64,000 nucleotides of DNA, from contig NZ_CP082247.1 of the NCBI RefSeq assembly GCF_019879105.1, positions 682,001-746,000 of the forward strand. The letters are read 5' to 3'. Under the pieces are notes generated by a model, which saw nothing but the letters and a program-made list of their open reading frames with translations, was not told the DNA's origin and ran no database searches. Below, piece after piece: positions 36,505 through 45,420 of the stretch. Numbering within the stretch: position 1 is the stretch's first letter; each line of letters starts with the position of its first letter. The position numbers were made by a program, and so were the translations under genes. This DNA comes from Natrinema sp. SYSU A 869 (GTDB lineage: Archaea > Halobacteriota > Halobacteria > Halobacteriales > Natrialbaceae).

Positions 36505-37605
36505 ATGACGGCGATACGCGACCAGAAACTGACGCGTCTAGACGAGTACATGGCCGAACAGGAGTTGACCGAATTGTGGTTCCTCAGGCCGGAGAACTTC
36601 GCGTGGCTCACCGGCGGGAACTCGACCGTCGACCGTGCGGCGGACGTCGGCGTCGCCGCGCTCGGCTACGACGGCGACGCGGTGCGCGCGCTCACGTCGA
36701 ACAACGAGGCGGAGCGGTTCCGTGAGGAGGAACTCCCGTCGGCAGTGCCCGTCGAGACGTTCGACTGGCACGAGTCCTCGCTCGGCGAGGCAGTGGCGCG
36801 TGCGAGCACCGATCGAGCCGGCACGGACGTTCCGACGGTACCGGGCCTCGAGCCGATAGACATCTCCCAACTGCGGCTTCCGCTTACCGAGCATGACCAG
36901 CAGACACTCGAGCGGGCCGGCCGAGCCACCGCCGACGCGGTCGAAACGGTCGCACGGGAGGTGTCTCCGGACGATACCGAACGTACCGCGGCGGGACGGC
37001 TTCGCGACGAACTCTGGCAGCGGGGCCTCGAGTCGCCCGTCGTCCTCGTCGGCGGCGCCGAGCGCTCCCAGCGCCATCGACACTTCACGCCGACGGACAA
37101 GCCGCTGGGCGACTACGCGCTGCTCACCGTCGTCGCGGTCGAACGCGGCGTCAACATCGCCGTCACGCGGACCGTCGACTTCGACGCCCCCTCGTGGCTG
37201 CGCGAGCGCCACGACGACGCGAGCCGTGTCGCGGCGACGGCGATGGCGGCGACGCAGGACGCTGCGACGGCCGACGACGGCACCGCCGGCGACGTCTTCG
37301 CAGAGATTGAGCGAGCGTACGCAGCCGTCAGTTGGGAGGGCGAATGGCAGCAACACCATCAGGGCGGTGCCATCGGGTTCGAGAGTCGGGAATGGACCGC
37401 GACACCGTCGGCCGACGCGCCCGTCGAAACGCCCGCGCCGTACGCCTGGAACCCGACGGTACAGGGGGCGAAGACGGAGGATACCGTCCTGATTTCGCCG
37501 ACCGACGTCGACGTGGTCACCGATACCGGCTCGTGGCCCACCGCGGAGTACGCGGCCGTCGATGCCGATCTGCGCCTCGAGTTACCGACGCCGCTCACCA
37601 GATAG
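36505..37605 (+). CDS. M24 (creatinase/Xaa-Pro peptidase) homologue without usual metal ligands
   Basis: 366 residues from ATG 36505 (MTAIRDQKLTRLDEYMAEQE); the upstream in-frame start at 36439 adds residues unlike the family. It has the creatinase N-terminal domain (ELWFLRPENFAWLTGGNSTV) and a pita-bread C-terminal domain (LERAGRATADAVETVAREV). At the place of the first two metal-binding Asp it reads ERGVNIAVTRTVDF, with no Asp in the first position, and the usual GHGIG motif is replaced by QQHHQGGAIGF. It is therefore unlikely to be a metallopeptidase and may bind a small metabolite. It sits among sugar genes, so a role in that pathway is possible. Confidence 0.75.
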   Translation: MTAIRDQKLTRLDEYMAEQELTELWFLRPENFAWLTGGNSTVDRAADVGVAALGYDGDAVRALTSNNEAERFREEELPSAVPVETFDWHESSLGEAVARASTDRAGTDVPTVPGLEPIDISQLRLPLTEHDQQTLERAGRATADAVETVAREVSPDDTERTAAGRLRDELWQRGLESPVVLVGGAERSQRHRHFTPTDKPLGDYALLTVVAVERGVNIAVTRTVDFDAPSWLRERHDDASRVAATAMAATQDAATADDGTAGDVFAEIERAYAAVSWEGEWQQHHQGGAIGFESREWTATPSADAPVETPAPYAWNPTVQGAKTEDTVLISPTDVDVVTDTGSWPTAEYAAVDADLRLELPTPLTR

Positions 37606-37826
37606 ACCGCGACGCTCGTGGTTCGGATTCAATGCGCCTCCGAACGACTGATTCGTTCGAGAGGTGTGTGAAAATGCTGGGAGCGTCAGTTCAGTTCGAG
37701 CAGATACTTGGCGGTCGCAGCCAGCAGGTCGTCGACTATCTCGTCTCGCTCGAGTATCATGTCCTCCACGTTACGCGCGCAGAGCAACCGTGAAAAGTAG
37801 CGAGGTGAAGTCTGTGCGGGTGCCAG

Positions 37827-38690
37827 TTACCCGGTCGTGCCGGTCCCCTGAACTTGGACGGCACGGACGATCTCTCCCTGGAAGAAGAGATAGACGATGA
37901 ACAGCGGAAGCGACGCCAGCACCGTCACGGCCATGTGCAGACCAGGCGTCGTGATGTTCCCTTGGTAGAGGTTCACCAGTCCAATGGGAAGCGTGTACGC
38001 CGACTCATCGGAGAGGACGATGAGCGGCCAGAGGAACGCGTTCCAGTTGTAGACGAACATGAACAGCGCGAGCGAGGCGAGGATGGGCCTGGCCAGCGGC
38101 AGGATGATACGGTAGTAGATTTGGAACGTCGAGAACCCATCGAGGCGCGCGGCCTCCTCGTACTCGTCAGGGATGTCCCGGAAGAACTGGTACAGGAGGA
38201 AGACGCCGAGCGGACTCGCAACCGCTGGCAGAATCACCCCCCAGTAGGAGTTCACTAGGCCGAGATCGGCAACGACCGTGTACAGCGGGACGATGTTCAT
38301 GTAGTACGGCACCATGAAACTCGCGAGGATAACGCCCATCACGATAGATTGGCCGGGCCAGTCGAGTCGCGTGAGCGAGAACGCGATCATCGAGTCGACA
38401 ACGAGGATGATGATCGTTGCCCCACCGGCAATAACAAACGTGTTAATAGTCCACTGGACGAACAGCGACTCCGTCAGGAGGTACTGGTAGTGCTCGAGCG
38501 TGATTTCCGGCGGGATCCAGTGCGGTTTCGGGTCCATCAGGTACTTCCGCGGCTGGAACGACCGTGAGATCGTATAGAGGTACGGGATCGCCATGAGGAG
38601 GGCGACACCGTACAGCACCACGTGGGTGCCCAGCGAGCGAAGCGAAACGTCGTCGAGTCGACTCGTCTGTTGTGTCGTGGAATCAGTCAT
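37827..38690 (-). CDS. CUT1 sugar ABC permease, MalG type
   Basis: A 287-residue permease with six membrane segments. The MalG signatures are the EAA loop EEAARLDGFSTFQIYYRIILPLARP and the C-terminal FFQGEIVRAVQVQG. Together with the upstream MalF-type gene (8-nt overlap) and the extracellular binding protein it forms a sugar importer, very likely for arabino-oligosaccharides, energised by the MalK/UgpC-type ATPase transcribed divergently at 41253. Confidence 0.92.
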   Translation of the reverse strand: MTDSTTQQTSRLDDVSLRSLGTHVVLYGVALLMAIPYLYTISRSFQPRKYLMDPKPHWIPPEITLEHYQYLLTESLFVQWTINTFVIAGGATIIILVVDSMIAFSLTRLDWPGQSIVMGVILASFMVPYYMNIVPLYTVVADLGLVNSYWGVILPAVASPLGVFLLYQFFRDIPDEYEEAARLDGFSTFQIYYRIILPLARPILASLALFMFVYNWNAFLWPLIVLSDESAYTLPIGLVNLYQGNITTPGLHMAVTVLASLPLFIVYLFFQGEIVRAVQVQGTGTTG

Positions 38691-39608
38691 TGGTACCGAT
38701 CACCTTGAAGTTGATAATCGCGATGAGTACGAGTATCATGACAAGAACGTAGCCGATTGCAGCTCCGTAGCCGTATTGATGTTGGGAGAAGGCGCTCCGG
38801 TAGAGGTAGTACACCAGCGTGTCCGTCGAACCTCTCGGACCGCCCGTGGTCAACACGAACGGCTGCGCGAATACTTGGAACTGGAGAATGAACTGAATGA
38901 TGACGACGAAGAGAATGGAGTTGCGCATCTGCGGGAGCGTGACGTCTTTGAATGCACGCCACGTGCTCGCGCCGTCGAGTCTGGCGGCTTCATAGAGGCG
39001 TTCCGGAACGCTCTGTCGAGCCGCGAGAAAGATCACGAAGTTGAATCCGACCAGCCACCAGACGGTCATGAATGCGAGCGCCGGCATCGCTAATTCCGTA
39101 GACGTCAGCCAGCCGGGTGGGTCCGACATAACGTATCCGAGATAGTGGTTGATCAGCCCATAGCTCTCGGAGTAGACCTCCGACCAGATGAGCGTGACAA
39201 CCGCGACGGTTAGGATATACGGGCTGAAGTAAATCGCCCGGAGGACACGTTTGCCCTTGACGTTCTTGTTAACGCCGAGTGCCAATCCCAGCCCAACGAT
39301 GACGAGCAGCGGGACCGAGAGTGCGACAAAGTATATCGTCCCTTTCATCGCATCCCAGAAGACGGGGTCGTTGAACAGTTCGATGTAGTTGTCGAGTCCG
39401 ATGAATTCGGACTCGGAAGGGACGAACGGGTCCCAGTTGTGAAGGCTCATGTAGAAGCCCTTCAGCGCCGGCCACACGAGGAACACCGAGAATACCGCCA
39501 GATACGGAATCGACCACCCGATTCCTTCGACCGTTTCCTTCCGGATACCGAATACGGTCTGCTGAGCGCGCTCGTTTCACTGCTCGTGAAACGGTTTCGT
39601 ATTCCCAT
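38683..39608 (-). pseudogene. CUT1 sugar ABC permease, MalF type, frameshift near start
   Basis: The frame from about 39574 down encodes a MalF-type permease (ETVEGIGWSIPYLAVFSVFL, then the EAA loop YEAARLDGASTWRAFKDV) but has no start codon before its first membrane helix. An ATG at 39608, 7 nt after the binding-protein stop and with GAGGAG upstream, opens as MGIRNRFTSSE in another frame. Adding one A to the run at 39575-39577 joins this to NERAQQTVFGIRKE, giving 308 residues. A GTG start at 39486 would delete the first helix. A perfect hairpin overlaps the same site. The slip may be a sequencing error, since loss of this subunit would inactivate the importer. Confidence 0.82.
39573..39593. 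repeat. Hairpin CGTTTCAC-N5-GTGAAACG at binding protein/permease junction
   Basis: A perfect 8-bp inverted repeat with a 5-nt loop begins 23 nt past the binding-protein stop codon, reading in the direction of transcription. Stem-loops at this place in sugar ABC operons (e.g. malE-malF) protect the upstream message so that the binding protein is made in excess. Here it overlaps the first codons of the permease frame and the suspected missing base. Confidence 0.5.
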
Positions 39609-39615
39609 CTGTCAG

Positions 39616-40929
39616 TTACTCCTCAAGGCCGTTACTGATCTCCGAGACGCCGTCGTCGAGTGCCTCTTGGGGGCTCCCGTAGTTGTGACCCCACATGTCG
39701 AGCAGCCACTGGTACCAACTCTCCGAGTTGGGGTCGCCGTTTGGCACCTTCGGGTGATAGAAGTACATGTCGTCTTCCGCCATCTCGAGGTACTTACTGA
39801 GGGTTTTGTCGTAGAACGACGCGTTTTGAAACACGTCGGACTCCCTGATGTCCGCGGCGGCGGGAAGGTGACCGGCTCGAGCACCCCACTCTGGGTTTTC
39901 AGTCGTCAACCAGTGGGCAACCTCCGCTGCGATTTCGGACTTTTCATCGCTACGGTTCTGGTTCCCGGGTAACACAATCGTGTGACCGTCCGCCCAGACC
40001 TGATCCTGGGTCTTATTGGGAGCGATGGTCGGCTTGAAGAAGCCCCAATCGATGTCCGACTCCTCGAGGGTGGCCACGTACCACGTACCGTTCATCGTCA
40101 TGCCCAGATTTCCGTTCTCAAAGGCGTTTGCACCCCAGTCCGCTTCAGTTGTCTGGGAGGACCACTCCATATCACCGGTCATGTCCCAGAACAGTTCGGA
40201 GGTCTCTTGGCCCGCTTGGCCGTCGAACGTCGGATTCCAATCGCTGTCGAAAAGCTCTCCGCCCTGTTGCTTGACGAGAGTGCTCCACGTTCGCCACGAG
40301 CCGAAGCCGTCATTGTAGGGAGTCTGGCTGAACGCCGATTTATCGGTTTCTTCGGCGATGGCGTTCCCTGCGGCTTGGAACTCCTCCCAGTTCGTCGGCG
40401 GGGACTCAGGGTCGAGGCCTGCTTCCTCAAAGATACCCTTATTGTAGTACATCCCGACCGGGTGCAAGTCCATCGGAAGCGCTCGCGTCTCATCTTCGAC
40501 CGACACGAGGTCCCAGTGGTTATCGAGGTAATCGCCTTCGATTTCCTCGGTATCGATGTAGTTGTCCATCGGCACGATCGTGTCGTCCCACGCACGCAGA
40601 TACGCTGCATGCATAACCGCTAGATCAGGCCCGCTACCGCCCGCAAGAGTAGTGTATAGGTTATTGTAGTACTGATCCCACGGCGTTCGCTGCCGGTCTA
40701 TTTTCACCTCCTCGTCCACGTCAAGCGGCTGTTCGTCATTGAACTTTTGAACGATGTCCTCCATCACGGGGCCTTCGCCACCGCTGAACAGTTCCCAGAA
40801 TGAAATGGTGTAGCCGCTAGAGCCCCCGGTACAGCCGGCGAGCGAGACGGCGCCTGTAGCACCAACGCTTTGGATGAATCTACGACGCGATTTCGTCGAT
40901 ATTCGATCACGAGTCATGTTTGTTCCCAT
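39616..40929 (-). CDS. CUT1 sugar-binding lipoprotein
   Basis: A 437-residue SBP_bac_1 protein. A Tat motif (RRRFIQSVGATG) and lipobox SLAGC indicate an exported lipoprotein. Typical phrases are ISFWELFSGGEGPVMEDIV, VMHAAYLRAWDD, PMDLHPVGMYYNKGIFEEAG and NGTWYVATLEE. ATG 40917 is an alternative start. The gene lies upstream of both permease genes and is first in the operon; a TATA-like element at 40952-40961 suits leaderless expression. Substrate is probably an arabino-oligosaccharide, inferred from the neighbours. Confidence 0.92.
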   Translation of the reverse strand: MGTNMTRDRISTKSRRRFIQSVGATGAVSLAGCTGGSSGYTISFWELFSGGEGPVMEDIVQKFNDEQPLDVDEEVKIDRQRTPWDQYYNNLYTTLAGGSGPDLAVMHAAYLRAWDDTIVPMDNYIDTEEIEGDYLDNHWDLVSVEDETRALPMDLHPVGMYYNKGIFEEAGLDPESPPTNWEEFQAAGNAIAEETDKSAFSQTPYNDGFGSWRTWSTLVKQQGGELFDSDWNPTFDGQAGQETSELFWDMTGDMEWSSQTTEADWGANAFENGNLGMTMNGTWYVATLEESDIDWGFFKPTIAPNKTQDQVWADGHTIVLPGNQNRSDEKSEIAAEVAHWLTTENPEWGARAGHLPAAADIRESDVFQNASFYDKTLSKYLEMAEDDMYFYHPKVPNGDPNSESWYQWLLDMWGHNYGSPQEALDDGVSEISNGLEE

Positions 40930-41252
40930 TAGTCATGCTCAACTGCATCATGATAAATATTCGGGGTTGGAGGCAATCACGCCCGTGACGTCTACAATTA
41001 CCCGAATAGGAACAGGTTCCTCTGAATTAGTATGGAAATCTCGATATTCACACCATCGCCAATGAGTGCGAGTCCAGTAACGAGCGTATCTCAGTTTCGT
41101 CGAAGTACTGCAGAATTCGTCGCTCTGCTGGCTGTACTGGATCCCATATAGACGGCCCACGACCCGACGTATCGAATCTAGTCGCCAAGCTCAGTTCTTG
41201 AAAAGAGTGACCTATCCAAAGGGTTATTATACGTTGATAGTAACCTTGTACC
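40930..41252. promoter_or_regulatory. Divergent promoter region between sugar-binding protein and ATPase genes
   Basis: 323 nt without a gene. On the reverse strand ATATTTATCA (40952-40961) lies about 28 nt before the binding-protein ATG. On the forward strand TTATTATAC (41224-41232) lies about 25 nt before the ATPase ATG at 41253. Both spacings predict leaderless messages. The shared region is a natural site for joint control of the transporter halves. Confidence 0.55.
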
Positions 41253-42395
41253 ATGAGTCGTGTTAGTATTGAGGACGTATCGAAGCTCTACGACGGAAGT
41301 AGCGACGGAAAAGACACAATCGTGGCCGTCGACGAAGTTAATTTCGACATCAAAGACGGCGAATTTCTCACCATCGTCGGGCCGTCTGGATCGGGCAAGT
41401 CGACACTACTGCGGATGGTCGCGGGCCTCGAAGACATCAGCAAGGGACAGATTCGTATCGGTGACCGCGTCGTCAACAACATTCAACCCCAAGACCGAGG
41501 GGTCGCCATGGTGTTCCAGAACTACGCGCTGTACCCACACATGACAACTCGGAAGAATATGGCCTACGGGCTAAAGCTGACGTCGGACCTCAATGACGAC
41601 GAGGTCCAGCAGCGAGTCGAGGACGCTGCCGAGATGATGGGCATCGAAGACCAACTCGACAAGAAACCTGGGAGCCTCTCCGGTGGCCAGCAACAGCGGG
41701 TTGCCACCGGCCGCGCTATCGTCCGCGATCCAGAAGTGTTCCTCATGGACGAGCCACTGTCGAATCTGGACGCGAAACTTCGCGCGCATATGCGGACGGA
41801 GATCCAACGCATTCACGAGGACCTCGGAACCACGTTCATCTACGTGACCCACGACCAAGAAGAAGCGATGACGATGTCCGATCGCGTCGCCATCCTCGAT
41901 CAGGGGAAAGTCCAACAGATCGGGACGCCCGACCAAATCTATAATGAACCCCAGAATCTCTTCGTCGCCGACTTCGTTGGCAGCCCTGCAATGAACCCGT
42001 TCGACGTCGAACTTGACGGAACGACGCTAATTGGAGCCGACTTCGAATACGAGCTGTCCGAGGAGTACGCCGAGCGAGTACGGGAACAGATCGCGGATGG
42101 GGAGTCTCTCGTGCTCGGGATTCGGCCTGAAGATATTCACCTCACGGACTCCTCAGCCTGGAACGCCATCGAGGCTTTCCTTGACGTGCTAGAACCCGTG
42201 GGATCAGACAACTACCTCTACCTCGAGATGAAGGGGGTCGAGGAATGCCGGGTTCGGGTTCCCGGCGACGTGAAACCCGAGGAAAACGACTCGCTGACAA
42301 TCTCCTTCGACGAGGACGACATCCACCTCTTTCGACAATCCAACGGCCGGAACATTCTGGCAGAGGAACGCGAGAAACAGGAAGTCACCGCGTGA
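41253..42395 (+). CDS. MalK/UgpC-type sugar ABC ATPase
   Basis: A 380-residue ATPase of the CUT1 class. Motifs are Walker [11 protein letters not shown]-loop VFQNYALYPHM, signature LSGGQQQR, Walker B VFLMDEPLSNLDAKLR and H-loop VTHDQEEA. The C-terminal regulatory (TOBE/MOP) domain from about 245 contains VLGIRPEDIHL. Such ATPases are often shared between several sugar importers, which would explain its separate, divergent promoter. Pairs most simply with the MalFG-type permeases at 37.8-39.6 kb. Confidence 0.93.
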   Translation: MSRVSIEDVSKLYDGSSDGKDTIVAVDEVNFDIKDGEFLTIVGPSGSGKSTLLRMVAGLEDISKGQIRIGDRVVNNIQPQDRGVAMVFQNYALYPHMTTRKNMAYGLKLTSDLNDDEVQQRVEDAAEMMGIEDQLDKKPGSLSGGQQQRVATGRAIVRDPEVFLMDEPLSNLDAKLRAHMRTEIQRIHEDLGTTFIYVTHDQEEAMTMSDRVAILDQGKVQQIGTPDQIYNEPQNLFVADFVGSPAMNPFDVELDGTTLIGADFEYELSEEYAERVREQIADGESLVLGIRPEDIHLTDSSAWNAIEAFLDVLEPVGSDNYLYLEMKGVEECRVRVPGDVKPEENDSLTISFDEDDIHLFRQSNGRNILAEEREKQEVTA

Positions 42396-42587
42396 GTTAG
42401 CTGTTGGCGCAGTAGTTCGGTAGCGACGAAGTCTGGCCGCAGTGCTGGCGAGGTGATGAAATCAAGTTCTCGGACGATCGGCTGCCTGTTACAGTATGTC
42501 GCCTCGAGCTACTGTCGATAAACGTGGTGTGCAGCGGCGTCTAGGCGACCAGTGATTGGCTATCAGTTGCCCAGTCAGCCTGCGTTC

Positions 42588-43919
42588 TCAGAGTTTGTTC
42601 AACTTCAGCGGACACTCCGCGTACTGAATCTCACAGAGGTCCTCGTTCATCGCGGTCGAGGTCATCTGGAGGAGGTGTTTGCCGTTCGCGGATGGGAGAA
42701 TCGGCGTCGTCCATCCGGCGAAGATCCGGCCGCCGAGTTCGCTCTCCGTCTCGAAGGACAGCGATGCCTTGACCGGCGTCCAGTTGCCGCTCCCGTCAAG
42801 GTTCGTGTTGGCGAGGACAACCTCGCCGTTGCCGTCGGCCAAATTCCGGTTCCCGTCGACCAGTTGTTTGCCGGAAACGAGAATCGTCCCGTCGGGTCCA
42901 CCTCTTGGCGTCCACGTGATGTACGGGCCGTTGATGAAGCGCCGCCCGTCATCGGTGACGACCTGTTGCCCGAGGTCCGTCGGGTCGCCCCAGTCGCGGC
43001 CGTCGGGCGACGTCTTGACTCTCACCTCGCCGTTCACGTTATCGGAGCCGACGACCTCGTAGACGGCCATATAAGTGCCGTTCGGTAGTTCGACGACGAC
43101 CGGCATGCCGGGCCGGTCTGCACCGTTTGGAATTGCAGTCACGAACTCCTCGTCGCCCCACGTCTGGCCGCCATCGCTCGACGCCTTGAGGCCGACGAGT
43201 TGGTTGTAGTCGTCGTCGTCCGCCTGTCGTTCGTCGGCGAAGTAGCAGACGAGATTTCCATCCGCGTCTAGCTGTAGTTCGGGCTCCCAAACGGGGCTGT
43301 TGCCCGCGTGAGGGACTGCAGGGCCGCCGGTGGCGACGGTGCTGACATACTCCCACGACTCTCCGTGGTCGGTGCTCGCGTATAGGTCAATACTCGAATC
43401 GCCGAGTTCACCGATTTCGCCGTCCGCGACGTTGTCGGGGTCGTCGAGGATCGGAATAGCGTTCCCGGCGGCGAGGACTGTCCCGGCCGGCCACGGCCCG
43501 GTTTCCGCGGGGAGCTCGTACAGCGTCGGCTGGTATCGCAGTCCCCAGTCCTTGCCGCTCTGATCGTGGATTTCCGAGAACTTCGACCACGTCTGGCCGC
43601 CGTTCGTGCTCCGATATATCGGGAAGTACGGTTCCGCGCCGCCGCTCATCGATGGGTAGTACTCAAACGTTGCGAGCAGCGTCTCGTTGCCGCCCGGACT
43701 GTACTCGAGACGTTCGACACGCGGGTACATCGCACCCGGCGCCGGCGCTCCCTTCGGCGGAGAATAGAGTGTCTCTCCGCTATGCTCGTCGCCCGAATTC
43801 AGGTGGGCTTTCGTTACCTGTACAGCGCCGGTCGTGCCGAGACCGACAGCTCCGAGGAGCCCGATTGCTTGCAGGTGCTCTCTACGCGTGCGGTCATCGC
43901 CAGTCGTTGATTTCTTCAT
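42588..43919 (-). CDS. Membrane-anchored sialidase-fold (GH93-like) exo-arabinanase
   Basis: A 443-residue intact homologue of the frameshifted gene at 32.4 kb. The start ATG 43919 is preferred over an upstream TTG because a TATA-like TATAAATATT (43946-43955) lies about 28-36 nt before it. A twin-Arg-like N-terminus (DRTRREHLQAIGLLGAVGLG) suggests Tat export. The propeller has Asp boxes (STNGGQTW, STDHGESW, SSDGGQTW, SPDGRDW) and the GH93-like features GAMYPRVERLEY, VWEPEL, FINGPYITWTP and GWTTPILPS. GH93 enzymes release arabinobiose from the non-reducing end of linear arabinan. A sialidase role is unlikely here, but family assignment rests on my reading, not a search. Confidence 0.75.
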   Translation of the reverse strand: MKKSTTGDDRTRREHLQAIGLLGAVGLGTTGAVQVTKAHLNSGDEHSGETLYSPPKGAPAPGAMYPRVERLEYSPGGNETLLATFEYYPSMSGGAEPYFPIYRSTNGGQTWSKFSEIHDQSGKDWGLRYQPTLYELPAETGPWPAGTVLAAGNAIPILDDPDNVADGEIGELGDSSIDLYASTDHGESWEYVSTVATGGPAVPHAGNSPVWEPELQLDADGNLVCYFADERQADDDDYNQLVGLKASSDGGQTWGDEEFVTAIPNGADRPGMPVVVELPNGTYMAVYEVVGSDNVNGEVRVKTSPDGRDWGDPTDLGQQVVTDDGRRFINGPYITWTPRGGPDGTILVSGKQLVDGNRNLADGNGEVVLANTNLDGSGNWTPVKASLSFETESELGGRIFAGWTTPILPSANGKHLLQMTSTAMNEDLCEIQYAECPLKLNKL

Positions 43920-44084
43920 ACATTCGTCACCGCAACACAATCATGAATATTTATACACAATAATCTTTCCCCAAGTGAAACGAAACAGATCGGCCTTCGG
44001 TTTACGGCGACCGACGTCGTCTCACGGCGACTCGCGAAGGAACTGCATCGACGGGCCGCCGGTAGGTTCGTCAAGCGTGACGGT

Positions 44085-44469
44085 CTCACGGACTTGCGCA
44101 ACCGGCGCAACGATCGTCCTGCTGCACGTGTTTTCGGAGGACGAGTTCGACGACACGGCCCACAAACTGAGTTTGATCCGTCGAAAAAGGACGTCGACGC
44201 GGACATAGTCGCCTCGAAGGGGTATGACGATCCACGAACTTATCGAGACGTTTGAGCAGGCTGGTGTCGACTATAGGATTCGCGGTGAAATTGGGAAAAC
44301 GGACGAGCAACTCGTCAGGGTCGCCGAATCGATAGACGCCGACCGAGTGTTCGTCGGTGGCCGGAGCCGAAGTCCGACTGGGAAAGCGTTCTTCGGGAGC
44401 GTTTCGCAAGCAGTGATGCTCTCCTCACCGTGTCCAGTGACGTTCGTCCGCCGCGAACTGGATGCCTGA
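44085..44469 (+). pseudogene. UspA-type protein remnant with compensating frameshifts
   Basis: Only parts of a universal stress protein are readable. GATIVLLHVFSEDEFDDTAHK is in one frame, TEFDPSKKDVDADIVASKG in the next (44166-44222), and MTIHELIETFEQAGVDYRIR back in the first frame up to 44469. The last part ends with the Usp ATP-binding motif GGRSRSPTGKAFFGSVSQAV. Changes at the AAA run 44164-44166 (one short) and the GGGG run 44219-44222 (one long) would restore one frame. The N-terminus before 44085 is not recognisable, so at least part of the gene is decayed. An intact Usp gene with the same end motif lies at 55936. Confidence 0.6.
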
Positions 44470-44587
44470 TTGGCAGGCAACGTGATACTCCTCCTTCTCT
44501 CTGCGGTGACCAAAACGCTTGCCGGCAGCGGTCCAACCAGCCGACAGTGGGGCGTGCATCGAAGGTTTGCTATGAAATATCAGGTGG

Positions 44588-45193
44588 TTACCCCTCATGT
44601 TCAGCGATGACGGCGACGTGGAACGTGAACAACAAGAACGGGAACACCAGACACACGGTAACGGTGAGAACAGCACTGACGGCGAATAATCCGAGGCTGA
44701 CGAAGCCGAGGAGTACCGTGTCGAACGGGTGAGTGGCGGTCCACGAGTACCCACTCGTAACCGCGTCGTATACCGAGTCGCCTTCCGCTAAGCGGACGAA
44801 CGCTACGACGAGAACAGCGCCAAGGTGGGCGGTCAAGTAGCTCGCTATGACCGCAAGGGTGCCCGTCTGCACAGCTCCCGTCTGAAGGTACTGGGTGGCG
44901 TAGCCGACGGTAACGGCAGCAAAGACGACGAACACGCCGCTAAGGAGCATCGAGTTATGCCAATGCTGTGAGAGAGCGGAGACGACTGCTTCGCGGTCGA
45001 TGTGCCCGTCCTCGCGGAGCGTCAGCACGGCAGTGTAGGCGGCAAGCGTCGCCGGCCCAATAGTTATAATTGGGAGCGATGCGACGACCCAGAGAAGGCT
45101 GACAGCGACCATCGTAACACCGTTGTTGTACGCGGATTTGAACGCAACGCCGACCCCGTGGTGGACCGAACGGATGTCGTCTGACGTGTTCAT
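44588..45193 (-). CDS. DUF624-like membrane protein
   Basis: 201 residues from ATG 45193 (MNTSDDIRSVHHGVG); the upstream frame to 45232 adds an unlikely extension. It has about five membrane segments. The N-terminal amphipathic helix, then NNGVTMVAVSLLWVVASLPI and the motif TIGPATLAAYTAVLTLREDG, is the hallmark of the DUF624/YesL family. In Firmicutes, DUF624 genes sit beside CUT1 sugar importers for pectin and arabinan fragments, matching the location here. The biochemical role is unknown; it may modulate the transporter. Confidence 0.75.
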   Translation of the reverse strand: MNTSDDIRSVHHGVGVAFKSAYNNGVTMVAVSLLWVVASLPIITIGPATLAAYTAVLTLREDGHIDREAVVSALSQHWHNSMLLSGVFVVFAAVTVGYATQYLQTGAVQTGTLAVIASYLTAHLGAVLVVAFVRLAEGDSVYDAVTSGYSWTATHPFDTVLLGFVSLGLFAVSAVLTVTVCLVFPFLLFTFHVAVIAEHEG

Positions 45194-45420
45194 TGTCGCA
45201 CCCATGAAGTGGACAGTCGCGTCGCTGCGCAACAGGTGGTATCAGTCGTACCGCCCCCTACAACTCGAGCCGCTGACTGACCACCCAGCTGGCAGTTACT
45301 CGACTGCTGTCGGTCGGTCCAGTGGCTCGATCGATTCGCCATTCCGTCAGAACCCCATCGAGCGTGCATTTTGTACTATACTCTGGTTGGCCGTAATGAG
45401 TGTTACCGTCCCGTCGGAAT

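Noticed and set aside
39601-39618. MalF-type gene starting at GTG 39486 instead of requiring a frameshift
   Set aside because: It would remove the cytosolic N-terminus and cut into the first membrane helix, while clearly homologous text exists upstream in the same frame without a start codon.
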